64,000 bases of DNA from SIG459 sp045631645 (lineage in GTDB: Bacteria > Bacillota > Clostridia > Oscillospirales > Oscillospiraceae). The stretch's first letter is position 1; every line of letters begins with the position of its first letter. A program made the position numbers and the translations under genes. The stretch is from the NCBI GenBank assembly GCA_045631645.1, contig JAZQVC010000045.1, positions 17,011 through 81,010 on the forward strand, written 5' to 3'. Under the pieces are notes generated by a model that ran no database searches, was not told where the DNA came from, and saw nothing but the letters and a program-made list of their open reading frames with translations. Positions 9,001 through 16,317 of the stretch are shown piece by piece.

Positions 9001-9628
9001 AACGCTCATTATGCCCGAGCAGATAACGGGCGGCGTTAAGTATAGCAACTCGGCGGATATAACCCTTTGGGGCGAAAAGGTTTCGGACAATGCTGTTGAG
9101 AAGGTCTATGCTGATATTAATATTGCAGCAAAGAGCTTTACTCTAGAGATGTTCAAGACCTGCGGACTGAGTGGCAAACCCCTGGCGGGAGCCAAATTCG
9201 GTCTTTATAACGTCCAAGGTGGTTTGATCACCACAGGCATAACGGATGCTAATGGCAAGAGCGTGTTCCAGACTAATATCGTGGAAGGTATTATTTTGCG
9301 AGAACATGAGCTGTATTATTTGCAGGAAATTGAAGCCCCGCCGGCATATCAGCTGGATGTTACAAAACATTGGCTCTGCTTCTGCAGCGATACAGGCGAT
9401 ACTTGTGATGAATGCAATAATCTTATGCAGAATGCGGAGTTTGTCCGCATTCCCTTTGAGACGGTTGGTACCATCGATGTTGTCAACTATCCTGCCAATG
9501 TGGAACTTCCCGCCACAGGCGGAATAGGCACACCAATTTATATACTTTGCGGTCTGATATTGCTTTCAGCGCCGTTTGTATACGTATTCGGTTTGAGGCG
9601 CAAGAATGAAAGGAGGTCACGAAACTAA
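6077..9628 (+). CDS. Large LPATG-anchored pilus-tip adhesin with degenerate CHAP-like domain
   Basis: 1183 residues. A hydrophobic helix at 19-36 gives export. Residues 50-130 carry three Cys/His modules (HEHTEQC, HVHGDEC, HLHSLAC) that look metal-binding or disulfide-linked. Residues 150-295 match a CHAP/amidase fold (YGTPYNEWSAMFVSFC, PSSGDLVFFENNTVGIV). In that domain the usual catalytic Cys is Ser201 and the usual His before VGIV is Thr258, so it is probably inactive. A long beta-rich region follows, with a second Cys cluster near residue 780. A SpaA/Cna_B domain with LQEIEAPPAY sits near the end. The sorting signal is VELPATGG, a hydrophobic helix and a basic tail. Size and position suggest the tip pilin. 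Confidence 0.9.
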   Translation: MGIVEQYLLQLNNEKRRWWRAAAILTMLSILVVAGVSWNLRMTGITLVNDACCGYVEHEHTEQCQLQTIVCGFDEDSQIASETDEDAEADVMEEGKQEAAEQHVHGDECYRIEYQCAYEEHLHSLACYSNPKADLETALDWQEMFANYPYTGNLREDLVGIAKTQAGYAESSLNFEVDGNGIQHGYTRYGAWYGTPYNEWSAMFVSFCLYYAHADLNEYPVNSGANTMAGLWDKQGKYIPSGEYVPSSGDLVFFENNTVGIVTEVQNATIYVIGGDVEDAVSGRLLPMNDLSVVGWGITAEPMAEEEPDDEDSGNEELGDDLFDISHGPAVFIFEGNGAEAPMLQMQTFNLRNTRAATDLLAYLNSNGGNYFFTLLDFNNVELPKDENGNYIAEAQKDYKLTLTFNSPKGFAPGTYQYQIPNGLMVDGGAGEFILKDGTNVGSWVVTDTGLITLVFNEHMNSRTDITISSTMGIHFPEQDAPIDFDGFITVKVEPPVQKEDPTYLEKWTNPGESPDKLVWHVNIFGHADSQIPGSLLTDQILLPEWYKPHSYTQSDMDAGISFGASDPNGGWHSWTVHADDPYLIWDESAWSYKIPQTVTCDSCDELELGNDGWSYYISYTSTPTMLNSPGTFSYANKVTVDGQTAWGWNEFTHGQVNAQIVKNGTFVSDAQGGGFLWEVQATIPGRQEGKRAEYSWFIMDEMRLLNEHGSTIGHAQNDIHLSTVTASYNGSVIKIPRIQDATDQDMFAWDNAWSASENGIGYNRTINLLCRCQCTPETCHWTGCGEYWFQRDDGTWATNGFCQCWTETQNMIFTFVYKTEDISLIKDYGSLGYKVNNHAQLYYIPDGTNSVRVSYDDAVVDIPNLFEKQLTTDFNGYIAHYNITVNEAKLVLTNGSPLYIHDAMTDTLAYISGSLVITSENANGNINVLKQDVDYTVTYDGTGKQTDSSGKKVHVLDIVILNPQPVMYILDYDTTLIMPEQITGGVKYSNSADITLWGEKVSDNAVEKVYADINIAAKSFTLEMFKTCGLSGKPLAGAKFGLYNVQGGLITTGITDANGKSVFQTNIVEGIILREHELYYLQEIEAPPAYQLDVTKHWLCFCSDTGDTCDECNNLMQNAEFVRIPFETVGTIDVVNYPANVELPATGGIGTPIYILCGLILLSAPFVYVFGLRRKNERRSRN

Positions 9629-9707
9629 GCCTCCTGCATATGGCGTGAATCCAATCTGCGCGCCTTACCGATTCCGCATAAAAATAAAAATCAGAAAGGA
9701 AATCATT

Positions 9708-11486
9708 ATGAAAAAGTTGTTTTCTATCATGATAGTTTTTGTACTGGTTCTCTCCCTTGGCGTTTCTGCCTTTGCAACTGAGAACACCGGTTCTATCACT
9801 ATCACCAATGCCACAATTGATGAAACCTACAACCTGTTCAAGATTTTTGACGCAAGCTACAGTGAGGATGCTTCCGGCAATACCGAAGCTGTTTCCTACA
9901 CCATCACCGAAGATAACCAGTTCTTCGAGTATATGTTCGGCGCAGATGGCACAAAGGTAAATACATACTTCACCTATGATGCCGATACCGGTCTCGTTAC
10001 CAGAAATGAAGGCACCCAGAACAGTGATATCATTGCTTACCTGACCGATATGGTCCGCAGCAAGACCGATAATTTCACTGCAGTAGATTCTGCCATCGCA
10101 GCCTCCAAGACCGTTATTTTCGACGAGCTGGCATATGGCTACTACCTGATCGACAAGGATCTCACCGGCATGAGCGAAGAGCAGAAGGCCGATGTTGCCG
10201 TTACCATCGACAGCAACACCCCCGATGTTAATGTTATCGACAAAAACCAGAAGCCCGCAACCGAGTTCAGCAAGCTTGTCTGGGACGAAGACAACAATGA
10301 GTGGGTTGTAAACTCCTCTGCAGAAATTGGCGAAATTGTTGACTTTAAGGTTCAGTTCGACGCAACCAACTATGACGGCGAGCACCAGATCAAGTATTAC
10401 AGCATCAAGGATACCAAGGGCGATGCTCTGTGGGTAGAATTTGACAAGATCAGCGTAGAGGTCGGCGGTGTTCCCCTGACTCAGGGATATTATCACGGCG
10501 TTGCCGGTTCTCATGCTACTGAGGAATGGGAATATCTTGGCACCTGGACTGATGCAAAAGATCCCCAGAACGCCCAGTGGTATCTGATTCACCATGGCTT
10601 TGATGAGTTCGACATCGTTATTCCCTGGCTCAGCAACCATACCTTCACCGGCACCACCAACGGCTTCGACCTGAGCTTCGGCGAAGACGCACAGTCCGTC
10701 TATAACTCTCCCGTTGATGTTGTTATCAAGTATAAGGCCTCTGTTGAGCCCGGCGCCAATATCGGCGGCCAGTACCCCGGCAACCTCTGGAACAGCGCAG
10801 ACCTGACCTGGACCTCCACTGTTACCGACGGTCCCGATGATCCCAGCATTTCCTCTGTCAATGTTTATGCACTTGGTCTGAAGAAGCTCGATGCTGACAC
10901 CGAAGAATTCCTTGCCGGCGCTGAATTCGAGATTTATCGTGACGAAGCCTGCACCGATGCCGTTTATGTAATTCCCACCAACATCAAGGGTGTTTACATT
11001 CTTGACGACCTGAACACCATCGTCAGCGGCGAATACAGAGAAACCTCCCGCGAAAAATATGCTGCCTACCTCGATGCTTATCTGCAGGGCGCAGTACAGA
11101 AGAACGTTGTCACCTCTCAGGAAAACGGTAAGCTGGTTGTTCTCGGCCTCGAAGCCGGTGACTACTACCTGAAGGAAACCAAGGCTCCCGACGGATACAA
11201 CACTCTGCCCCAGGTTACTCAGGTTACTGTTGGCCAGAGCAACCAGACCTTCTTCGTTATTGCTGATGCAAACGGCAATGTTATCGACAGCCAGACTGCA
11301 ATTGAAGGCTACACCATGCATACCTACTTCGCCACCAATACTGTTGTTGAAAACAGCAAGGGCGTTGAGCTGCCATCCACCGGTGGTCATGGCACCATGA
11401 TGCTGATCACCATCGGCACTCTGGTAGCAATGGCATTTGCAATCTTGCTGATCACCCACAAGAAGATGTCTGTATACCACGACTGA
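9708..11486 (+). CDS. Major (backbone) pilin, LPSTG sorting signal
   Basis: 592-residue secreted pilin. Signal peptide 1-23 ends SAFA. A pilin-like motif VNVIDKNQKP offers Lys179 as the sortase-linked lysine, a variant of the usual YPK. A central isopeptide-type domain follows, then a SpaA domain starting VYALGLKKLDADTEEFLAGA with an intact E box YYLKETKAPDGY. The end is VELPSTGG, a hydrophobic helix and a basic tail. The ATG at 9708 follows AGAAAGGAA; an in-frame ATG at 9606 would overlap the adhesin gene and place a long non-signal tail in front, so it is rejected. Codon choice is markedly biased to C-ending codons compared with neighbours, as expected for an abundant protein. A strong hairpin follows. 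Confidence 0.93.
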   Translation: MKKLFSIMIVFVLVLSLGVSAFATENTGSITITNATIDETYNLFKIFDASYSEDASGNTEAVSYTITEDNQFFEYMFGADGTKVNTYFTYDADTGLVTRNEGTQNSDIIAYLTDMVRSKTDNFTAVDSAIAASKTVIFDELAYGYYLIDKDLTGMSEEQKADVAVTIDSNTPDVNVIDKNQKPATEFSKLVWDEDNNEWVVNSSAEIGEIVDFKVQFDATNYDGEHQIKYYSIKDTKGDALWVEFDKISVEVGGVPLTQGYYHGVAGSHATEEWEYLGTWTDAKDPQNAQWYLIHHGFDEFDIVIPWLSNHTFTGTTNGFDLSFGEDAQSVYNSPVDVVIKYKASVEPGANIGGQYPGNLWNSADLTWTSTVTDGPDDPSISSVNVYALGLKKLDADTEEFLAGAEFEIYRDEACTDAVYVIPTNIKGVYILDDLNTIVSGEYRETSREKYAAYLDAYLQGAVQKNVVTSQENGKLVVLGLEAGDYYLKETKAPDGYNTLPQVTQVTVGQSNQTFFVIADANGNVIDSQTAIEGYTMHTYFATNTVVENSKGVELPSTGGHGTMMLITIGTLVAMAFAILLITHKKMSVYHD

Positions 11487-11509
11487 TTTATTTACCCCGC
11501 TATTTAAAG

Positions 11510-11533
11510 GGAGGAGAGGTTTCCTCTCCTCCC
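11510..11533 (+). other. GC-rich hairpin without T-run between major pilin and sortase
   Basis: GGGAGGAGAGG (11510-11520) pairs with CCTCTCCTCCC (11523-11533). The next bases are CAAATT, not a T-run, so full termination is not expected. It may stabilise the upstream pilin message or damp transcription and translation of the sortases, setting the ratio of pilin to enzyme. Role is inference. Confidence 0.75.
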
Positions 11534-11562
11534 CAAATTACTGTAACAGAAGGGAGATGCCT

Positions 11563-12411
11563 ATGAGAGCTCATAAAACCGTCATCTTTTTGACATTAGG
11601 TTTTCTGATAGGCATCTCCGTGCTGTTATATCCGGCGTTCAGTAACTATTGGAACTCAAAGACCCAATCCCGCGTCATTGTGGACTATGAATCGGTTCTG
11701 GAGCATTTGGAACCGGAGGATTATTCCGCCATATTTCAGGCCGCCGATGACTATAACGAGGCATTGCGTTTGATTGAGTTTCCCCTGATGAATTATGAAC
11801 AGGTGCCGGGCTATTATGATACTTTGAAAATTGAAGGCACCAGCATTATCGGTTATGTAAAAATCGATAAAATTGGCGTGGAGCTGCCCATATACCACGG
11901 CACTTCCGATGCGGTGCTCAACCGAGGCGTCGGACATCTGGAGGGAACAAGTCTTCCGGTGGGCGGCGAAAGCACCCATAGTGCCATATCGGCACACAGA
12001 GGCTTGCCGAGCGCAAAGCTGTTTACAGACCTTGACCGTCTGGAAGTTGGAGACACCTTTCAAATCACGATTCTTGACCGCGTGCTGACATATCAGGTGG
12101 ATCAGGTCAAGGTAATTACACCGAGAGAAATAGAAGATCTGCAAATCGTGGAAGGTAAGGATTACTGCACTTTGTTCACCTGCACCCCCTACGGTATAAA
12201 CACCCACAGACTTTTGGTCAGAGGAATAAGAATAGAAACCATTACGGAAAAACCCGTAATTTATGTGGCCAACGAGGCGTTTCGCATAGAACCGCTGCTT
12301 GTAACGCCCGCTGTTGCGGCGCCAATGCTGCTTGTTTTTCTTATTCATCTGATGGTGAAATACAGAGAGCCCCCAAAGAAAAAGGAAGGAGATTCGGATA
12401 ATGCGGCGTAA
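11563..12411 (+). CDS. srtC: Class C (pilus-polymerising) sortase
   Basis: 282 residues with transmembrane helices at both ends, the class C layout. Catalytic His145 lies in SAHRGLPSAKLFTDL, Cys207 in LFTCTPYG and the Arg in HRLLVRG. GYVKIDKIGVELPIYHGT and GHLEGTSLPVGG are typical of SrtC. It should join pilin subunits by linking the LPxTG Thr to a pilin Lys. Start chosen at 11563, 6 bases after GGGAG; an ATG at 11557 directly abuts that site. It overlaps the next gene by 11 bases. Confidence 0.93.
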   Translation: MRAHKTVIFLTLGFLIGISVLLYPAFSNYWNSKTQSRVIVDYESVLEHLEPEDYSAIFQAADDYNEALRLIEFPLMNYEQVPGYYDTLKIEGTSIIGYVKIDKIGVELPIYHGTSDAVLNRGVGHLEGTSLPVGGESTHSAISAHRGLPSAKLFTDLDRLEVGDTFQITILDRVLTYQVDQVKVITPREIEDLQIVEGKDYCTLFTCTPYGINTHRLLVRGIRIETITEKPVIYVANEAFRIEPLLVTPAVAAPMLLVFLIHLMVKYREPPKKKEGDSDNAA

Positions 12412-13273
12412 AATAATATCCTTTTGTCTTATAGCATTGATATTTTTGATGATGCCATCTGCCGCACTCGCGGCGGATTTCAGCGCGGGAAGAAAAGGAT
12501 CCATATCCATCACTCTGACTGACCCCGATGGAGTGAGCCCCATAGCAGGTGCCGAACTTTCCCTCTATTATGTTGCCGAAGTCGGACGTAACAACAGTTA
12601 TAATCCGGCGTATATGATCAACGATGAGTATAAAGGCTTCATAGACCTCAATGACGCAGATCTGAAATCTGCTCTTGATAAATTTGTGGGAGAAAATGAG
12701 CTGCCCTCTCAAAAACTTGTCACCGACTCTCAGGGAAATGTTTTTTACGGCGAATTACCCACCGGATTATATTTCGTGAAGCAGAGCAATACAGTGGAAG
12801 GTTATGCGCCCTGCTCCTCCTTCCTTGTAACCCTCCCTGAAAAGACGGAAAATGGCTATAACTATTCCATCAATGCCTCTCCCAAAACGGATGTGGAACG
12901 TCTTACCGACATCACAATAAAAAAGGTTTGGAATACGGATTCTTATTCGAAAATTTCGGATGAAGTAATGGTTCAGCTTCTTAAAGACGGTGTTGTGCTG
13001 GAAACCGCCTTGCTTAACTCAGAAAATGACTGGCAGATTACTTATGAAGATATGCCCGCAAGCGATGGATACAGCATACTGGAGATAAATGTTCCAAAGG
13101 GATTCAAGGCAACATATTCCGCAAATGCTTATGAATTCACCGTCACCAACAGCTCCTCTCTGGCGCAGACGGGCCAGCTTGTATGGCCTATCCCGGTGCT
13201 GGCAATGATCGGCCTTGTTCTCATAAGCGCAGGCACGGTTATCATACGGAAAACGAGGGATGATAATGCGTAA
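12401..13273 (+). CDS. Minor pilin with LAQTG sorting signal
   Basis: 290 residues. Signal peptide about 1-24 (ALAA). First a SpaA-type domain (GSISITLTDPDGVSPIAGAE) whose E box reads YFVKQSNTVEGY, with Gln where the isopeptide-catalysing Glu is usual. Then a Cna_B-type domain (DITIKKVWNTD, YSILEINVPKGF) that keeps its Glu. The end is SLAQTGQLVWPIP, a hydrophobic helix and a charged tail. LAQTG departs from LPxTG, so a different sortase, perhaps the one encoded next, may handle it. Likely the basal or accessory subunit that ends polymerisation and anchors the pilus. Confidence 0.88.
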   Translation: MRRKIISFCLIALIFLMMPSAALAADFSAGRKGSISITLTDPDGVSPIAGAELSLYYVAEVGRNNSYNPAYMINDEYKGFIDLNDADLKSALDKFVGENELPSQKLVTDSQGNVFYGELPTGLYFVKQSNTVEGYAPCSSFLVTLPEKTENGYNYSINASPKTDVERLTDITIKKVWNTDSYSKISDEVMVQLLKDGVVLETALLNSENDWQITYEDMPASDGYSILEINVPKGFKATYSANAYEFTVTNSSSLAQTGQLVWPIPVLAMIGLVLISAGTVIIRKTRDDNA

Positions 13274-13880
13274 AAGTCTTGGCGCGCTGTGCATCCTGTT
13301 GGGAGTGGCTTGCCTTCTCGCTTCCGTGGCATTCATTGCCTATAATCGCCTGGAAGAAAAAAGTGCGGGAAACGCATCCCTTGAACTTTTGCAGGATGTT
13401 CAGGAAGAGATAAATGCTTTTTCTGTAGAAGAAAGCTTTTCTGCTGAGGAAACTGCCGATGCCGAGGATACCATTCCTGAAATGCCCATCGGCAAGGTGA
13501 ATGGATATGACTGCATAGGCGTGCTTTCCATTCCGGTTCTGGATATAGAACTGCCCGTTTTGTCGGATTGGGACAATGAGAAGCTCAAAGTTGCTCCCTG
13601 CAAGTATTTTGGATCATATTACGAAGCGGATTTTGTTATTGCCGCCCATAATTATCGCTCTCATTTCGGAAAGCTTTCCCAACTGCAAAGCGGAGATCTG
13701 GTTTTATTCACGGATGTCACGGGTGAGCTCCATTGCTATGAGGTTGTTCTTTTGGAAACGCTTCCCGGCGATGCCACGGAAGAAATGATTACGAGCGGTT
13801 TTGACCTTTCCCTTTATACCTGCACCACCGGCGGCAGAAGCCGCGTCACGGTGCGCTGCAATTCGATTTCCGATAAGTAA
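13266..13880 (+). CDS. Second sortase of the pilus locus
   Basis: 204 residues, one N-terminal transmembrane helix and no C-terminal one. It carries a sortase core of about 130 residues: GVLSIPVLDIELPVL, His128 in AAHNYRSHFGKL, Cys186 in LYTCTTGGRSRVTVRC with the Arg following. It is not class C by layout and looks closer to the short sortases of Clostridia; I cannot fix its class. Start at 13266 lies 6 bases after GAGGG (an ATG at 13260 is too close). It overlaps the minor pilin by 8 bases. It may attach the pilus to the wall or handle the LAQTG signal. Confidence 0.88.
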   Translation: MRKSLGALCILLGVACLLASVAFIAYNRLEEKSAGNASLELLQDVQEEINAFSVEESFSAEETADAEDTIPEMPIGKVNGYDCIGVLSIPVLDIELPVLSDWDNEKLKVAPCKYFGSYYEADFVIAAHNYRSHFGKLSQLQSGDLVLFTDVTGELHCYEVVLLETLPGDATEEMITSGFDLSLYTCTTGGRSRVTVRCNSISDK

Positions 13881-13894
13881 AGAAGTGAAATTAC

Positions 13895-14887
13895 ATGGAA
13901 TACACACCCCAAATTTTCGGGAAGCTGCTTTCTGAGAAACTGATAAATCAGGCGGATATTTTGCAAAGCGGGGATGGTTTCAGTTTTATATTCAAGTCTG
14001 TTGCCGACATTCTGACCGAAAGAGGCATAACGGATTTTCCCGATTCTGAGGGTATGAGGCTGGAATGCAGCAAGTTCTACGATGATTGGTTTTTGTATGC
14101 TGTGGCTGATGAGCATGGCTTTACATACGGCCTTCTGAAGCTCAGGGAACAGGAGCATGATGCGGAAGACGGCTCGCCTGCCGACGGGGATACCCCGGGT
14201 GTAACGATTTCCTTTATCTCCTTTGACTGTGAAATCCTCCTTGCCTGCCTTGAAAACTCTTCGGATGAGAACAGAATGCGCCTCGACGGCGAAATAAACC
14301 GCGTGGTTTGCCGCAGGGGACAGAGCCATCACAAGGCTTTGAAAATGTATTTTATTGCTCCGGAGTCCAAAGGGGCATATCTCGCCGCGAGTGCCTATGT
14401 AGCACGCATTGCGTCTATGGCGGAAAAAGGAAGCATTGATGTTCCCGAGCATTATAGAGAAATTGTTCAGCAGAGCATCTCTTATAAAAGCTCTTCCAAA
14501 AACACGAGATTGCCTCGTTTTATAGAAAAATTGAATCGTCAGGCCGGACGCACTGTCTGCGATAATGAGAAAATATATATAAAAAATCCCCAAAGACCCG
14601 ATGAATATGAGGCGGCCGCAATTCTGGCCACCCATACAGGCAACACCTCCGTTCATTCCTTTGCCGCAGAGGTGGAATATCATGCGAGATTTCTCACTTG
14701 CTTTGCGAAAATCAGGATTCCCTTTTTCGGAAGGAGCATATATGATTCTGCAATTCGCGCGGATATGACCATAGATGATACGGAGTTTGAAGGCCCCGCG
14801 CCTTTTTATCAATCCGATTCCAGAATCGTTAAACGGCAATATAAATTGCATATGGACAGCCGTCCGGGACTGAATTTTCTGCAGTGA
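13895..14887 (+). CDS. Protein of unknown family at the end of the pilus operon
   Basis: 330 residues, no signal peptide, membrane helix or familiar motif, so probably cytoplasmic. Notable segments are ISFISFDCEILLACLE, VVCRRGQSHHKALKMYFIAPE and a C-terminal FYQSDSRIVKRQYKLHM. It starts 14 bases after the sortase stop with a weak GAAGTGA site, which suggests co-transcription. I do not recognise it; base and codon use match the neighbours, so it does not look foreign. Confidence 0.7.
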   Translation: MEYTPQIFGKLLSEKLINQADILQSGDGFSFIFKSVADILTERGITDFPDSEGMRLECSKFYDDWFLYAVADEHGFTYGLLKLREQEHDAEDGSPADGDTPGVTISFISFDCEILLACLENSSDENRMRLDGEINRVVCRRGQSHHKALKMYFIAPESKGAYLAASAYVARIASMAEKGSIDVPEHYREIVQQSISYKSSSKNTRLPRFIEKLNRQAGRTVCDNEKIYIKNPQRPDEYEAAAILATHTGNTSVHSFAAEVEYHARFLTCFAKIRIPFFGRSIYDSAIRADMTIDDTEFEGPAPFYQSDSRIVKRQYKLHMDSRPGLNFLQ

Positions 14888-14926
14888 TATCTGCCGCGGT
14901 GAAGTTTTTAATATGGTTTTGAGCTT

Positions 14927-14995
14927 ATGAAGGAAGAACTTATTCCCAAAACGCCTGTCACCCATTATGCAATGGTGAGACAGCCCAAGGACTGA
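14927..14995 (+). CDS. Possible 22-residue ORF
   Basis: ATG...TGA frame coding MKEELIPKTPVTHYAMVRQPK plus Asp, in the 128-base gap before guanine deaminase. There is no clear ribosome site. It could be a small protein, a decayed gene end or chance. Nothing else is seen in this gap apart from the deaminase ribosome site. Confidence 0.2.
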   Translation: MKEELIPKTPVTHYAMVRQPKD

Positions 14996-15015
14996 TTATA
15001 AAAGGGAGTATGAAC

Positions 15016-16305
15016 ATGAATTTTGTTATAAAAGGCAATATATGCCAGACAAAGCTTCCGGGAGAACTGGATCTGCATGAGCAGGCCTTTGCGGTTTGCG
15101 CAGGCGGCGTTTCGAAGGGTGTGTTTGATGTTTTGCCCGAGGAATACAGAGATTTTCCTTTGTATGATTATGGCGACGCCCTTGTTTTCCCCGGTATGGT
15201 GGATCTTCATGTCCATGCCCCTCAGTATGCTTTCCGCGGAATGTGTATGGATCTGGAGCTGATGGATTGGCTCAATCGCTATACCTTCCCCGAGGAAGAA
15301 AAATATGAAAATCTTGAATATGCCGAAAAGGCATATGGCATGTTTGTTGAGGCTCTGAAAAAAGGTGCTACCACAAGGGCGTGCATTTTTGCAACAAGGC
15401 ATCGTCCCGCCACTGAGATCCTTATGAAAAAGATGGAAGAGAGCGGGCTTATAAGCTTTGTTGGCAAGGTGAATATGGACAGAGAAGCCAGCGAGTCCCT
15501 CACCGAGGATAGCGCGGAGCTTTCCGCTTATACCACCTTTGGCTGGATCAACGCGGTGAAGGATAAATTCCGCAACACTCTGCCAATCCTCACTCCAAGA
15601 TTTATTCCCTGCTGCACCGATAAGCTGATGGAAGAACTGCGGGAAATACAGATGGCTTACGGCATTCCCGTCCAGTCCCACCTGTCGGAGAGCAAGGGCG
15701 AGATTGATTTTGTGAAATTCCTGCGACCCGAAAATCCCTTTTACGGGGATTCCTATAACGAATATGATCTGTTCGGCAAAAATGACGATATAGATACCGA
15801 TGTAAAGACCGTTATGGCCCACTGCGTTTGGTCAACGGAGGAAGAAGTTGAGTTGATGCGCAAAAACGGAGTTTTTGTTGCTCATTGTCCGGCCTCCAAC
15901 ATGAACCTCACATCCGGCATTGCTCCCATCCGCAAGTATCTGGACAAGGGCTTGCGCGTCGGCCTCGGCAGCGATGTCGCAGGTGGCCACAGTGACTCGA
16001 TTTTCAGAGCTGTTACCGATGCAATTCAGGTTTCCAAAATGTATTTTCGCATGGTGGATGAAGGGACAAAGCCCCTTGTGTTCTCCGAGGCCTTTTATCT
16101 GGCAACAAAGGGCGGAGGCGAATTTTTCGGAAAAGTGGGCAGCTTTGAAGAAGGTTATGAGTTTGATGCTGTTGTGCTCGATGACAGCGTTTTGCCCCAT
16201 CCTCAGGAACTGAACCTTGCGGAAAGAATGGAACGGGCAGTTTATCTCGGTCTGGACGAAAAGAAAATCAGCGCAAAGTTCGTGGCTGGCAGTAAGATTC
16301 TTTAA
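15016..16305 (+). CDS. guaD: Guanine deaminase
   Basis: 429-residue zinc amidohydrolase converting guanine to xanthine and ammonia in the cytoplasm. The metal motif is His65-x-His67 in GMVDLHVHAPQYAFRG; LMDWLNRYTFPEE and KKGATTRACIFAT are typical of guanine deaminases. A downstream His in PVQSHLSESKGE and VMAHCVWSTEEE, and Asp in GLGSDVAGGHSDS, complete the site. The start at 15016 follows AAAGGGAG by 7 bases; an ATG at 15010 lies too close to it. It is 12 bases ahead of the unknown membrane protein and could share its transcript with the signalling operon. Confidence 0.92.
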   Translation: MNFVIKGNICQTKLPGELDLHEQAFAVCAGGVSKGVFDVLPEEYRDFPLYDYGDALVFPGMVDLHVHAPQYAFRGMCMDLELMDWLNRYTFPEEEKYENLEYAEKAYGMFVEALKKGATTRACIFATRHRPATEILMKKMEESGLISFVGKVNMDREASESLTEDSAELSAYTTFGWINAVKDKFRNTLPILTPRFIPCCTDKLMEELREIQMAYGIPVQSHLSESKGEIDFVKFLRPENPFYGDSYNEYDLFGKNDDIDTDVKTVMAHCVWSTEEEVELMRKNGVFVAHCPASNMNLTSGIAPIRKYLDKGLRVGLGSDVAGGHSDSIFRAVTDAIQVSKMYFRMVDEGTKPLVFSEAFYLATKGGGEFFGKVGSFEEGYEFDAVVLDDSVLPHPQELNLAERMERAVYLGLDEKKISAKFVAGSKIL

Positions 16306-16317
16306 AGGAGCAAAAAA

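Noticed and set aside
9606..9707. Earlier in-frame ATG for the major pilin
   Set aside because: It overlaps the adhesin stop and puts about 34 non-signal residues before a perfect signal peptide; AGAAAGGAA directly precedes the ATG at 9708.
9483..11480. Long antisense frame (665 codons) opposite the major pilin
   Set aside because: The pilin has signal peptide, E box and sorting signal on the plus strand. The antisense frame is a codon-bias shadow.
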